From contig NZ_SMJU01000021.1 in the NCBI RefSeq assembly GCF_004348825.1, positions 1 to 64,000 of the forward strand: 64,000 nucleotides of DNA, written 5' to 3'. Every line of letters starts with the position of its first letter. Within the stretch, counting starts at the first letter, position 1. Under the pieces are notes generated by a model that did no database searches, was not told the DNA's origin, and saw only the letters and a program-made list of their open reading frames with translations. This stretch comes from Arundinibacter roseus. Its GTDB lineage: Bacteria; Bacteroidota; Bacteroidia; Cytophagales; Spirosomataceae. Position numbers and translations under genes: made by a program. Of the stretch, positions 25,492-33,224 are shown piece after piece.

Positions 25492-26517
25492 ATGCGTAAA
25501 GACTATATAAGTGGCGAAGGAGAAAGCCTGACCACCACCGAAAAAGAAATAGAGCGGGCGCTGCGCCCGTTGTCGTTTGAAGATTTTACGGGTCAGGAAA
25601 AAATTTTAGAAAACCTGAAAATATTTGTGTTGGCTGCCCGGCAACGGGGCGAGGCGCTGGATCACGTCCTATTGCACGGCCCTCCGGGCCTGGGCAAAAC
25701 CACGCTTTCGCATATTGTGGCTAACGAGTTGGGGGCTAATATCAAAATTACCTCCGGCCCGGTGATGGACAAACCCAGCGACCTGGCGGGGCTGCTCACC
25801 AATCTGCAACCGCACGACGTGCTGTTCATCGACGAGATTCACCGTCTTAATCCCATCGTGGAAGAGTATCTGTACTCGGCCATGGAAGATTACAAAATTG
25901 ACATCATGCTGGACAGCGGTCCTAACGCCCGTTCGGTACAAATCGGCCTGAATCCGTTTACGCTCGTTGGCGCTACTACCCGGGCAGGGCTGCTGACGTC
26001 GCCGCTACGCGCCCGCTTCGGGATCAACGCACGGCTGGAATATTATGATGCCAAGTTGCTTACAACCATCGTTTTACGCTCGGCACAGCTACTGGGCTCG
26101 CCCATTGATGAAGAGGCCGCCTATGAAATTGCCCGCCGGAGCCGGGGTACCCCCCGCATTGCCAACAACCTCCTGCGCCGGACCCGCGACTTTGCGCAGG
26201 TAAAAGGCAAAGGGCGGATCACGGTGGCGATTGCCGAAATCGCACTCGTGGCGCTGGATGTCGATCAGAATGGGCTGGATGAAATGGATAACCGGATTTT
26301 GAGTACAATTATCGAAAAATTCAAAGGAGGTCCCGTGGGGCTATCCACAATTGCCACGGCCTGCGGCGAGGAGGCCGAAACGATAGAAGAAGTGTATGAG
26401 CCTTTTCTGATTCAGGAAGGCTACCTCAAACGAACAGCCCGTGGCCGGGAAGCCACCGAAAAAGCCTACCGACATTTGGGAATTTTGCCCAACTATCGGT
26501 CCGGTGAGTTGTTCTGA
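25492..26517 (+). CDS. ruvB: Holliday junction branch migration helicase RuvB
   Basis: 341 residues, standard length. This AAA+ hexamer drives branch migration with RuvA. Walker A is GPPGLGKTT near 63-71, Walker B is [10 protein letters not shown] near 111-120, sensor 1 is LVGATTRAG near 162-170, the arginine-finger region is SPLRARFG near 174-181, and the C-terminal winged helix includes [10 protein letters not shown] near 279-288. All motifs are intact. RuvA and RuvC are not in the window. Confidence 0.97.
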   Translation: MRKDYISGEGESLTTTEKEIERALRPLSFEDFTGQEKILENLKIFVLAARQRGEALDHVLLHGPPGLGKTTLSHIVANELGANIKITSGPVMDKPSDLAGLLTNLQPHDVLFIDEIHRLNPIVEEYLYSAMEDYKIDIMLDSGPNARSVQIGLNPFTLVGATTRAGLLTSPLRARFGINARLEYYDAKLLTTIVLRSAQLLGSPIDEEAAYEIARRSRGTPRIANNLLRRTRDFAQVKGKGRITVAIAEIALVALDVDQNGLDEMDNRILSTIIEKFKGGPVGLSTIATACGEEAETIEEVYEPFLIQEGYLKRTARGREATEKAYRHLGILPNYRSGELF

Positions 26518-26585
26518 AAAAGCACTGCTTTCTGAAAAACCTGAACAGATTAAAAACTTAATGTGGGTGTAACGAGTAGTTGTAG

Positions 26586-26593
26586 TACTTTTG
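26586..26593 (+). promoter_or_regulatory. -7 element of the NUDIX gene
   Basis: TACTTTTG followed by CACCGG is a typical Bacteroidota -7/start region. It lies 23 nt before the ATG at 26617 and excludes the longer frame starting at 26563. Confidence 0.55.
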
Positions 26594-26616
26594 CACCGGA
26601 AAATTCAGGAAAGAAG

Positions 26617-27057
26617 ATGGTTGTGTCGGAGATGATTTTTAAGCCGTTAGTCAAAGTGCCCTGTGCTATACTGGAACGGGGCGGCAAAGTTTTGGCTGCA
26701 CAACGCAGTGAAGGCGGCTCTCTGGCGCTAAAATGGGAGTTTCCCGGCGGGAAACTCGAAGAAGGAGAAACCGAGGAAGAATGCCTGAGACGAGAATTAC
26801 AGGAAGAATTGAGCGTTGAAATAGCGATCGGCGACCGCCTGCCTGTTACTGACCGCGACGACGACACCCGCACGATTCGATTAGTACCTTTTGTTTGCAG
26901 CCTTACAAGTGATACAATTGTGCTGACCGAACACGAGCAGATTCTGTGGCTCACGCCCGAAGAACTGCCCTACCTCGACTGGGCCGAAGCGGATCGCTAC
27001 GTTCTTCGCGATTATTTTGCCTACAAAGGAATTGACATGGATTCGTTTGTACCTTAG
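26617..27057 (+). CDS. NUDIX hydrolase, MutT / 8-oxo-dGTP diphosphatase type
   Basis: 146 residues from the ATG at 26617 (a second ATG at 26632 is also possible). The NUDIX box spans GGKLEEGETEEEC and RRELQEEL near 45-65, with the box Gly after EE replaced by Ser. The N-terminal strand has ILERGGKVLAAQRS, and FPGGKL is the MutT-like core. Such enzymes hydrolyse oxidised nucleotides, preventing mutations. The C-terminal LTPEELPYLDWAEADR segment is typical for MutT. It is monocistronic by its own -7 element. Confidence 0.9.
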   Translation: MVVSEMIFKPLVKVPCAILERGGKVLAAQRSEGGSLALKWEFPGGKLEEGETEEECLRRELQEELSVEIAIGDRLPVTDRDDDTRTIRLVPFVCSLTSDTIVLTEHEQILWLTPEELPYLDWAEADRYVLRDYFAYKGIDMDSFVP

Positions 27058-27119
27058 CCTTAGTGTTTAAGGTAGAATGTATTATTCTAATAATCTGATA
27101 ATCAAATAGATAAAAAAAA

Positions 27120-27150
27120 CTAATAGCTAATAACCTAAAAGCTAACAGCT
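27120..27150 (-). repeat. Copy 2 of the 31-nt post-stop repeat
   Basis: On the minus strand it reads AGCTGTTAGC, then ends TTATTAGCTATTAG, starting 2 nt after the stop of the DMT transporter gene. It matches copy 1 (22772-22802) at about 28 of 31 positions. Confidence 0.65.
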
Positions 27151-27152
27151 AC

Positions 27153-28091
27153 CTACCCTTTTTTGCCTTTCCATCCAATCCAACATACACCGGCGAGTAC
27201 CAGAAAAGTACCCAATCCCTGCCAGAAATCAATCTGCTCGTGAAGTACAACGCTCGCCAGCACAATAGTAAAAATGGGTCCAATGCTTGCCAGAATGGAC
27301 GCATTGCCCGAACCAATCCGGCGGATTCCCTCAGCCAGCAGAAAGGTGGGGAAAACTGTTACAAAAACTGCCATAATTCCGCTAATGCCATAGACCGGAG
27401 CCGGATAACTCAGAAATACGCGCCATCCGTGCTGAATCAGGCCGTGCAAGACGGTCGGAACAGTGGCGGCTATCATGGCATAACAGGTAAACTTCTGTGA
27501 ACCCATACGCGCCATGATGCGGTCGCCTCCTACGAGATAGACGGCGTAAACCAATCCGCTCAGCAATACCCAAAATGCACCCAGAAATACATCTTTTTGC
27601 TGATCTGAATTGATATTCGGCCAGAAAGCCAGCGCAATGCCTGCGTAGGTGAGTAGCAAGGCGCCATACTGCATGGGTTTAATTTTTCGCTTAAATACAA
27701 CCACGCCCAATCCCAGAACAAAGGTAGGATATACAAACAGCAGGACTCGTTCCAGGCTTGCAGTGATGTAGACCAATCCCAGGAAATTCAAATAGCTGGC
27801 AACGTAGTAGCCCGTAATGCCCACAAGCGCAAGAAAGAGCCATTCGCGTGCGCAAAGGTGCTCGCCCGGGGTGGTTTTTGATAGCCACCAGGCCATAGTT
27901 ACATAGAAAGGCAACGAAAACAACATCCGCAACGACAACAGAGCAATGGCGTCAACGGGATATTCCTGATACACCATTTTAATTAGAATTCCCTTGCAGG
28001 CAAAGCAAAAGGCAGCAACCAAAACCATGAGCGCCCCCATCCAATAGTAGGAACGGGGGCGCTCGTAAGGTGCATCAGCAGACAAAATCAT
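27153..28091 (-). CDS. DMT-superfamily transporter with two EamA domains
   Basis: 312 residues with about ten hydrophobic helices in two EamA-like halves (about 15-150 and 165-308), ending in a basic tail. Features include FCFACKGILIK near 28-38 in the first half and IGSGNASILASIGPIFTIVL near 261-280 in the second. Such inner-membrane proteins export or import metabolites; the substrate cannot be deduced. It starts 5 nt after der stops on the same strand, so it is likely co-transcribed with der and perhaps era. Confidence 0.88.
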   Translation of the reverse strand: MILSADAPYERPRSYYWMGALMVLVAAFCFACKGILIKMVYQEYPVDAIALLSLRMLFSLPFYVTMAWWLSKTTPGEHLCAREWLFLALVGITGYYVASYLNFLGLVYITASLERVLLFVYPTFVLGLGVVVFKRKIKPMQYGALLLTYAGIALAFWPNINSDQQKDVFLGAFWVLLSGLVYAVYLVGGDRIMARMGSQKFTCYAMIAATVPTVLHGLIQHGWRVFLSYPAPVYGISGIMAVFVTVFPTFLLAEGIRRIGSGNASILASIGPIFTIVLASVVLHEQIDFWQGLGTFLVLAGVCWIGWKGKKG

Positions 28092-28096
28092 ACAAA

Positions 28097-29407
28097 TTAT
28101 TTTTCCCGGAAAAACAGCGTGATAGGTGCTCCCGTAAAGTCGAAATGCTCTCGCATGCGGTTTTCGAGGTAGCGCATGTACGGTTCCTTGATGTATTTGG
28201 GGTGATTACAGAAAAACACAAACGTTGGTGAGGGCGTCGGTAACTGAATCATGTACTTGATTTTGATGTGCTTGCCCCGGTGTGCCGGAGGCGGGTACTT
28301 CGTAATTTCCTCCTGCATCACTTCATTCAGACGTGAGGTCGTAATGCGACGGCTCTTGTTTTCGTAGACTTCCATGGCTTTTTCCATGACCTGAAAAATC
28401 CGCTGTTTTTCGAGGACAGACGCAAAAATCACGGGCATGTAGTTCATGGGTGCGAGGCGTTCCAGCATTTCCTTTTTCATCTGATCGGCAGTTTTGGAGT
28501 CTTTTTCTACCAAATCCCACTTATTGATCATTAGCACAATGCCTTTCTTGGCCTTGTCGGCCTGTCCAATCAGCGTCATATCCTGTCCTTCGAGGCCTTT
28601 TTCGGCATCGAGCATAATGATACAGACGTCCGATTCTTCCATTGCCTTCACCGAGCGAATCGTGGAGTAAAACTCAATGTCTTCTTTTACCCGTGATTTA
28701 CGCCGGATACCTGCCGTGTCAATCAGAATATATTCTTTTCCAAAAGCCTTGTATGGTGTATGAATGGCGTCGCGGGTTGTGCCGGCAATGTTGGTTACGA
28801 TGCTGCGCTCGGTACCCGTAAGTACATTCAAAAATGACGATTTGCCGACGTTTGGCCGGCCCACGATGGCAATTCGGGGAATGCCTTCTTCGGGGTTCTC
28901 GATGCCAACGGTTTCAAAATGCTTTACGACTTCATCCAACAAATCACCCGTACCAAAGCCTGTTTGGGAAGAGATGGGGTAAATGGCGTCGCCAATGCCC
29001 AATTCATAAAACTCCGCTGCGGATTGGTACCGTTCCGTTGTTTCAGCCTTGTTGGCCACCAGAAATACCGGCTTGTTGTAGCGGCGCAGTACATTGGCAA
29101 ACTCTTTGTCGAGCTCGGTAAGCCCGGACATCGTGTCTACCATAAAGAGCACCACCGTAGATTCTTCAATAGCCAGTTCAACCTGATCGCGAATGGCGCC
29201 TTCAAAAATATCTTCCGAGCCAACCACATAGCCGCCCGTGTCGATCACGGTAAAGTAATGATTGGTCCATTCGCCATAGCCATAGTGGCGGTCACGCGTG
29301 ACGCCGCTTTGGTTGTCCATAATTGCCTTTCGTTGTTCGATCAGGCGGTTAAATAGCGTAGACTTACCCACATTGGGGCGTCCTACAATTGATACAATAT
29401 TTGCCAT
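28097..29407 (-). CDS. der: Ribosome-assembly GTPase Der (EngA)
   Basis: 436 residues from the ATG at 29407, the usual length; an upstream in-frame start (29476) would add a non-conserved extension. There are two tandem G domains: GRPNVGKST at 8-16 with DTGG near 56-59 and NKAE near 118-121, and GRPNVGKSS near 184-192 with DTAGIRRKSRV near 231-241 and NKWD near 297-300. The C-terminal KH-like domain ends ITLFFREK. Der matures the 50S subunit. It is downstream of era on the same strand, and the DMT transporter gene follows after 5 nt. Confidence 0.97.
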   Translation of the reverse strand: MANIVSIVGRPNVGKSTLFNRLIEQRKAIMDNQSGVTRDRHYGYGEWTNHYFTVIDTGGYVVGSEDIFEGAIRDQVELAIEESTVVLFMVDTMSGLTELDKEFANVLRRYNKPVFLVANKAETTERYQSAAEFYELGIGDAIYPISSQTGFGTGDLLDEVVKHFETVGIENPEEGIPRIAIVGRPNVGKSSFLNVLTGTERSIVTNIAGTTRDAIHTPYKAFGKEYILIDTAGIRRKSRVKEDIEFYSTIRSVKAMEESDVCIIMLDAEKGLEGQDMTLIGQADKAKKGIVLMINKWDLVEKDSKTADQMKKEMLERLAPMNYMPVIFASVLEKQRIFQVMEKAMEVYENKSRRITTSRLNEVMQEEITKYPPPAHRGKHIKIKYMIQLPTPSPTFVFFCNHPKYIKEPYMRYLENRMREHFDFTGAPITLFFREK

Positions 29408-29442
29408 GTGTTCATGAGAGAATGATAGGATGAGTGAATCAA

Positions 29443-29472
29443 CAGGAAAGCGGGCTGTATGCGGCTTTCCTG
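29443..29472. terminator. Hairpin between era and der
   Basis: A 9-bp stem (CAGGAAAGC and its complement) with a 12-nt loop in the 84-bp gap. GAGTG/CACTC outside it can extend the pairing. It lacks a clear T tract, so it may only weaken read-through or stabilise mRNA. Confidence 0.45.
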
Positions 29473-29491
29473 ACACTCATTCAAAATTTGA

Positions 29492-30412
29492 TTATTCGGA
29501 GTAGCCAAACTGCCGTAGTTTCGCTTCCTTGCTGCGCCAGTCCGGCTCAACTTTCACGAATTGTTCGAGAAAAACTTTCTTGCCAAAAAACAGTTCGAGG
29601 TCGTGCCGGGCCTGAGTTCCAACTCGTTTGAGCATTGAGCCTTTATCCCCAATCAGAATGCCTTTCTGACTGCGGCGCTCGACCATGATTTCTGCCCTGA
29701 TGACGATAATATCCTCTTTTTCTTTAAACTCCGTCACTACTACCTCGCTGCTATACGGGATTTCCTGACGGTAATTCATGAAGATTTTTTCGCGGATAAT
29801 CTCTGAGGCAAAAAAGCGCTCCGGTTTGTCGGTCAGTTCGTCCTGTCCAAAATACGGTTCGTGTTCGGGCAGGCGGGTTACGATGGCGTCAAAAAGTGTT
29901 TGGACGTTGGCGTTAAGCAGGGCCGAAATCGGAATAATGGCAGCGGGCGCCAGAATATCCTGCCATTCCTGCATCTTGGCATTTACCTCTTCTTCGTTGG
30001 AAAGGTCGATTTTGTTCAGCACCAAAACTACCGGAGCATCCGCGCGTTTGAGCAACGGAATTACCTCATGATCAGCGGCCTTTTCGCCAATTTCCGTTAC
30101 AAAAAGTACCACATCGGCATCTTCCAGCGACCCTTTTACAAAGGTCATCATGGACTCGTGCAACTTGTAGGCAGGAGTTACTACGCCGGGCGTATCCGAA
30201 TACACAAGCTGATAGGGAGTGCCGTCGTGCACGCCATTGAGGATACCCATAATCCGGTGGCGGGTGGTTTGGGCTTTGGAGGTAATGATCGATAGTTTTT
30301 CGCCGACCAGCACATTCATCAGCGTTGACTTTCCTACATTAGGTTTGCCGATGATACTTACGAAGCCCGCGCGGTGTGCTACCGAGGGGCTTTCAGGAGA
30401 AGATTGTGACAT
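29492..30412 (-). CDS. era: GTPase Era (16S rRNA maturation)
   Basis: 306 residues. G1 GKPNVGKST lies near 22-30, G3 DTPG near 72-75, and G4 NKID near 132-135. The C-terminal KH domain has GILIGDKGSMLKRVGTQARH near 250-269, with the GxxG-type RNA-binding loop, then FVKVEPDWR near 286-294. Era binds the 3' end of 16S rRNA and couples 30S assembly to growth. The putative promoter (TACCTTTG on the minus strand, 30471-30464) overlaps the -33 region of the divergent tRNA promoter. Confidence 0.97.
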   Translation of the reverse strand: MSQSSPESPSVAHRAGFVSIIGKPNVGKSTLMNVLVGEKLSIITSKAQTTRHRIMGILNGVHDGTPYQLVYSDTPGVVTPAYKLHESMMTFVKGSLEDADVVLFVTEIGEKAADHEVIPLLKRADAPVVLVLNKIDLSNEEEVNAKMQEWQDILAPAAIIPISALLNANVQTLFDAIVTRLPEHEPYFGQDELTDKPERFFASEIIREKIFMNYRQEIPYSSEVVVTEFKEKEDIIVIRAEIMVERRSQKGILIGDKGSMLKRVGTQARHDLELFFGKKVFLEQFVKVEPDWRSKEAKLRQFGYSE

Positions 30413-30463
30413 AGGTGATCTGGATTTTTATATCCAAGAAAAAGTATAAAAGATGTTTTTTTA

Positions 30464-30471
30464 CAAAGGTA
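30464..30471 (-). promoter_or_regulatory. -7 element of era
   Basis: Minus-strand TACCTTTG matches TAnnTTTG, 51 nt before the era ATG. It directly abuts the -33 TTG of the tRNA promoter on the other strand, so the two promoters may compete. Confidence 0.5.
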
Positions 30472-30472
30472 G

Positions 30473-30503
30473 TTGTTTTTTACAAAAAAGGCATCTATAT
30501 TTG
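30473..30503 (+). promoter_or_regulatory. Promoter of the initiator tRNA gene
   Basis: TTG (30473-30475), a 20-nt spacer and TATATTTG (30496-30503), then CACTCC: a full match to the Bacteroidota consensus, 19 nt before the mature tRNA 5' end. Confidence 0.8.
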
Positions 30504-30522
30504 CACTCCAATTCAACAACAC

Positions 30523-30595
<73 letters not shown>

Positions 30596-30610
30596 CTACG
30601 AAAGCAAAAC

Positions 30611-30645
30611 AAAGCCCTGTAAGCTAATCACTTACAGGGCTTTTT
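30611..30645 (+). terminator. Terminator of the tRNA transcript
   Basis: A perfect 13-bp stem (AAAGCCCTGTAAG and its complement), a 7-nt loop, and a run of five T overlapping the stem end. Confidence 0.9.
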
Positions 30646-30686
30646 GCATGTTTGGCCATAAAAAACAAGAAGGATTCCTTTTGTCT

Positions 30687-31505
30687 CTAAATTATCTTCC
30701 CAATCTCACACAGCTGAATCAGCGACGACATATCCCTGGCTCCCGTAAACTCAATCATGTTCTTCCGATGCTTGTCTACGGTATGAGGACTGATGTGTAA
30801 TTTTTCTGCAATTATTTTTGTGTCATTTCCTGTTTTAACCAGTTCCAGAATCTCGCTTTCACGTTTGCTCAGGATGCTTCCTTTCTGAAATTTTTTTTCA
30901 TTCTGATGAAAAACGTAGCGATCGTTTTCATTGATCGTAAATTCAGCCCACCAGGGACTGTTTTCTTTTATAAGCATTTTTATATCCTTAATAATCAGCA
31001 TCATAACAAGCATGCTTCCATCGGGCATGAGTTCGAGCCCTTTGCCTGTCAGACTTATATGATGCAGTTGTCCGTTTGGGGGAGTCAATAGAAAATTGTG
31101 CATGTACCAGGTAAGTGCTTTCTTGTCCTGAGCTGCTTTGAGTTTAGGTTGAACGGTATTTTTAAAGAAAAGCGTCATTTGAACAAAAAACCAGCTCTGA
31201 GCGAGGGGTAAATCGCGCATCCAATACAGCGTAGACCAGCGTTTGTAGTCTTCTTCGGTGCAAGTATAGCCCAGCACATCCAGGTAATTCGGACTCATGT
31301 ACTCTACGCTCTGCGTTTTTGTATTGAAGATAGAAATGAACTGATTGTTCAGGGCTGCATATTGGCCAATCAGTTTTGAAAGTTCGCTGTACTTAGTGCC
31401 AGGATCTTTATCCCAAACCGGACGGTTCATATCCTGCCACATCTGCACATAATCCTGATGAAAGGGTAGTTCATCCATTGGTGGTTTTTCCATATCCTGC
31501 ATCAA
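30687..31505 (-). CDS. LuxR-type transcriptional regulator, second of a tandem pair
   Basis: 272 residues. The N-terminal three quarters look like a PAS-type sensor (FISIFNTKTQSVEYMSPNYL near 57-76, with GYTCTEEDYKRW). The C-terminal LuxR/GerE helix-turn-helix starts at GSILSKRESEILELVKTG near 207-224 and includes HISPHTVDKHRKNMIEFTG near 235-253. It has no receiver domain. It is a clear paralogue of the upstream gene along its whole length, and its start overlaps that gene's stop by 4 bp, so the pair is one operon. The divergent exported-protein genes beginning at 32546 are the likely targets by position. Confidence 0.88.
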   Translation of the reverse strand: MMQDMEKPPMDELPFHQDYVQMWQDMNRPVWDKDPGTKYSELSKLIGQYAALNNQFISIFNTKTQSVEYMSPNYLDVLGYTCTEEDYKRWSTLYWMRDLPLAQSWFFVQMTLFFKNTVQPKLKAAQDKKALTWYMHNFLLTPPNGQLHHISLTGKGLELMPDGSMLVMMLIIKDIKMLIKENSPWWAEFTINENDRYVFHQNEKKFQKGSILSKRESEILELVKTGNDTKIIAEKLHISPHTVDKHRKNMIEFTGARDMSSLIQLCEIGKII

Positions 31506-32308
31506 ACGATTTTGCCCATTTCACATATTTGCAGGAGCATCGTCGTGTCTTTTGCACCCGTGCGTTCAAGCATATTTTTGCGGTGTTTGTCAATGGTGTG
31601 TGTACTTAGGTCCAGCTTTTCGGCAATGCTTTTGGTTTCCAGGCCCTTTTTTATGAGAAGGAGAATCTCAATTTCCCGATCAGAAAGAATACTTCCTTTC
31701 TCGAATTTGCGATACTCTTCATGATAATGATACCGCTCCTGCTTATTGAAACAAAATTCAACCCACCATGGACTTTCCTCCTTGATGAGATTATCGACGT
31801 CCTGTTTGGCAATTAAAAAGATGACGGGACTTCCATTTTCGGCCATTTCCAGAGCTTCCACAATCATGCTCAACCGGTAAGATTTTGAGGCAGATGGCGG
31901 GCGTGGTGAAAAGTTGTGCAGGTAAAGCTGAATGGATTTTGCCCCTTCAAATTTTCTAATCCGGGGCTGAGCTACTTTCTTAAACCAAAGGGTGGTTTGC
32001 ATAATAAACCAACTCTGAACAAGAGGCAAGTCTCTCAAAAAATAGAATGACGACCATTTCTGGTATTCTTCCAACGTACAGGTATAGCCCGATACACTGT
32101 GGTAGTTGCTGCTCATATACAACACCTTCTGAGTCTTCATGTTGTAAATGGTAATCATCTGCTTGTTCAGGGCGGCATATTGCCCCAAAACTTTCGAGCT
32201 TTCTTCGTACGTATGAACCTTATCTTCCTCAGGTGTATCTGTAATATTTTTCCAAAGGTCCAGATAATCACTATGTAGGGGAAAGGAAGGCTTGTCAGAA
32301 AAGTTCAT
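31502..32308 (-). CDS. LuxR-type transcriptional regulator, first of a tandem pair
   Basis: 268 residues, paralogous to the next gene in sensor and DNA-binding parts: MITIYNMKTQKVLYMSSNYH near 56-75, GYTCTLEEYQKW near 79-90, then GSILSDREIEILLLIKKG near 205-222 and LSTHTIDKHRKNMLERTGA near 234-252. The PAS-like domain suggests binding of a small ligand or a partner protein. The 4-bp ATGA overlap with the second gene indicates translational coupling. A long palindrome at 32334-32372 begins 26 bp before its start codon and is a candidate operator for autoregulation. Confidence 0.88.
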   Translation of the reverse strand: MNFSDKPSFPLHSDYLDLWKNITDTPEEDKVHTYEESSKVLGQYAALNKQMITIYNMKTQKVLYMSSNYHSVSGYTCTLEEYQKWSSFYFLRDLPLVQSWFIMQTTLWFKKVAQPRIRKFEGAKSIQLYLHNFSPRPPSASKSYRLSMIVEALEMAENGSPVIFLIAKQDVDNLIKEESPWWVEFCFNKQERYHYHEEYRKFEKGSILSDREIEILLLIKKGLETKSIAEKLDLSTHTIDKHRKNMLERTGAKDTTMLLQICEMGKIV

Positions 32309-32333
32309 GGGTGAGTGTATGTATGTCTGGCTA

Positions 32334-32372
32334 ATTTACAAAAAATACCCTTACTGGTTATTTTTTGTAAAT
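32334..32372. promoter_or_regulatory. Large palindrome upstream of the LuxR pair (candidate operator)
   Basis: Two perfect 14-nt arms (ATTTACAAAAAATA and its complement) are separated by 11 nt. The left arm contains a minus-strand TATTTTTTG, close to a -7 element for the LuxR pair, so a dimeric regulator bound here would sit on that promoter. It lies in the 237-bp divergent gap. Confidence 0.6.
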
Positions 32373-32489
32373 GGTCTAATTTTTTCAGTGCTGAATATAA
32401 AAGTAATGGTCTGATAATCAGCATTGTAATAAAGCAAGCTTTGCCAATAACCGTACACTCAAAGGTCGGAAAAATCCCCCAAATGGTTA

Positions 32490-32540
32490 TTGATGGCCGG
32501 AAAGGCTACTCCTAGCTTTGTAGAATCAACTCTATTCTAC
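32490..32540 (+). promoter_or_regulatory. Promoter plus start-site palindrome of the cytolysin gene cluster
   Basis: TTG (32490-32492), a 20-nt spacer and TAGCTTTG (32513-32520) form a consensus promoter. Immediately after it, GTAGAAT-N7-ATTCTAC (32520-32540) covers the expected transcription start, a typical repressor-operator position or a short 5' hairpin. The first gene starts at 32546. Confidence 0.65.
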
Positions 32541-32545
32541 AAACA

Positions 32546-33172
32546 ATGAACAAACTCTTGATCCTTCTCATAGTCATACTTTTGATGGCTTCTTGTACAA
32601 AAAAAGAAGACGTTACACCGGAGGCTCCCCCAAGTCTGATTGGTACGTGGACAATCAAAGCGGCTAAAAATCTTTCGGCCACTATGCTAACAGCCAAAGC
32701 TAACGCAACGATTGTATTTACAGATACCAAATATACGGTCAACCAGGCGCAACCTTTTGCCAACTACAAAAACACCGCTAATCTGACGGAATACATTCGG
32801 TTCAAAAGTAACTCTACGTATAAACTCTTGCCCATTGAAGAAACCCAACCTCTCGTTGAATCTGATTTGAAACTCTTTTTTGGAGAAAATATCACCAACG
32901 CATCCAAAAATATATCCGCCGTAATTGCCCTATACAAAAAAGAAGGAGTCAGGTATGTAGCCATGTTGGAAGGGGCAACAGTCGTGGCGACCAATACTGC
33001 CGGTGGTACCGAAACGACGGATATTCCGGCTTTTGGCATCGTCAACTTTACTGCCAATGGAGTCACGCTTGAAGAAATCAGTTTTGGGGATGTTTTTCAA
33101 ATCAATAGCGCCGCCTACGTTCCGCAACTTCCTGCCGCCAATACCCGCGCTCAGATTCTGCTGGAAAAGTAA
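32546..33172 (+). CDS. Lipoprotein of unknown function, first gene of the cytolysin cluster
   Basis: 208 residues. The lipoprotein signal is clear (LLILLIVILLMASC, lipid Cys near 17) followed by a charged linker with KKED. The mature part opens with GTWTIKAAKNL, the start typical of small beta-barrel, lipocalin-like Bacteroidota lipoproteins, and is otherwise beta-rich and unrecognised. It has its own consensus promoter, and the pore-former gene starts 52 nt after its stop. By position it could be an immunity or assembly partner, but no sequence evidence shows this. Confidence 0.75.
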   Translation: MNKLLILLIVILLMASCTKKEDVTPEAPPSLIGTWTIKAAKNLSATMLTAKANATIVFTDTKYTVNQAQPFANYKNTANLTEYIRFKSNSTYKLLPIEETQPLVESDLKLFFGENITNASKNISAVIALYKKEGVRYVAMLEGATVVATNTAGGTETTDIPAFGIVNFTANGVTLEEISFGDVFQINSAAYVPQLPAANTRAQILLEK

Positions 33173-33224
33173 TATCCGTTCATACATTCTACTACCCGAT
33201 GTTTACTCTTTATTTTCTATACCC

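Noticed and set aside
29408..29476. N-terminal extension of Der
   Set aside because: The conserved Der start is MANIVSIVGRPNVGKS at 29407; the extension would exceed the family length.
33003..33224. N-terminal extension of the cytolysin-like protein
   Set aside because: It overlaps the preceding lipoprotein gene in another frame and would bury the signal peptide that starts at 33225.
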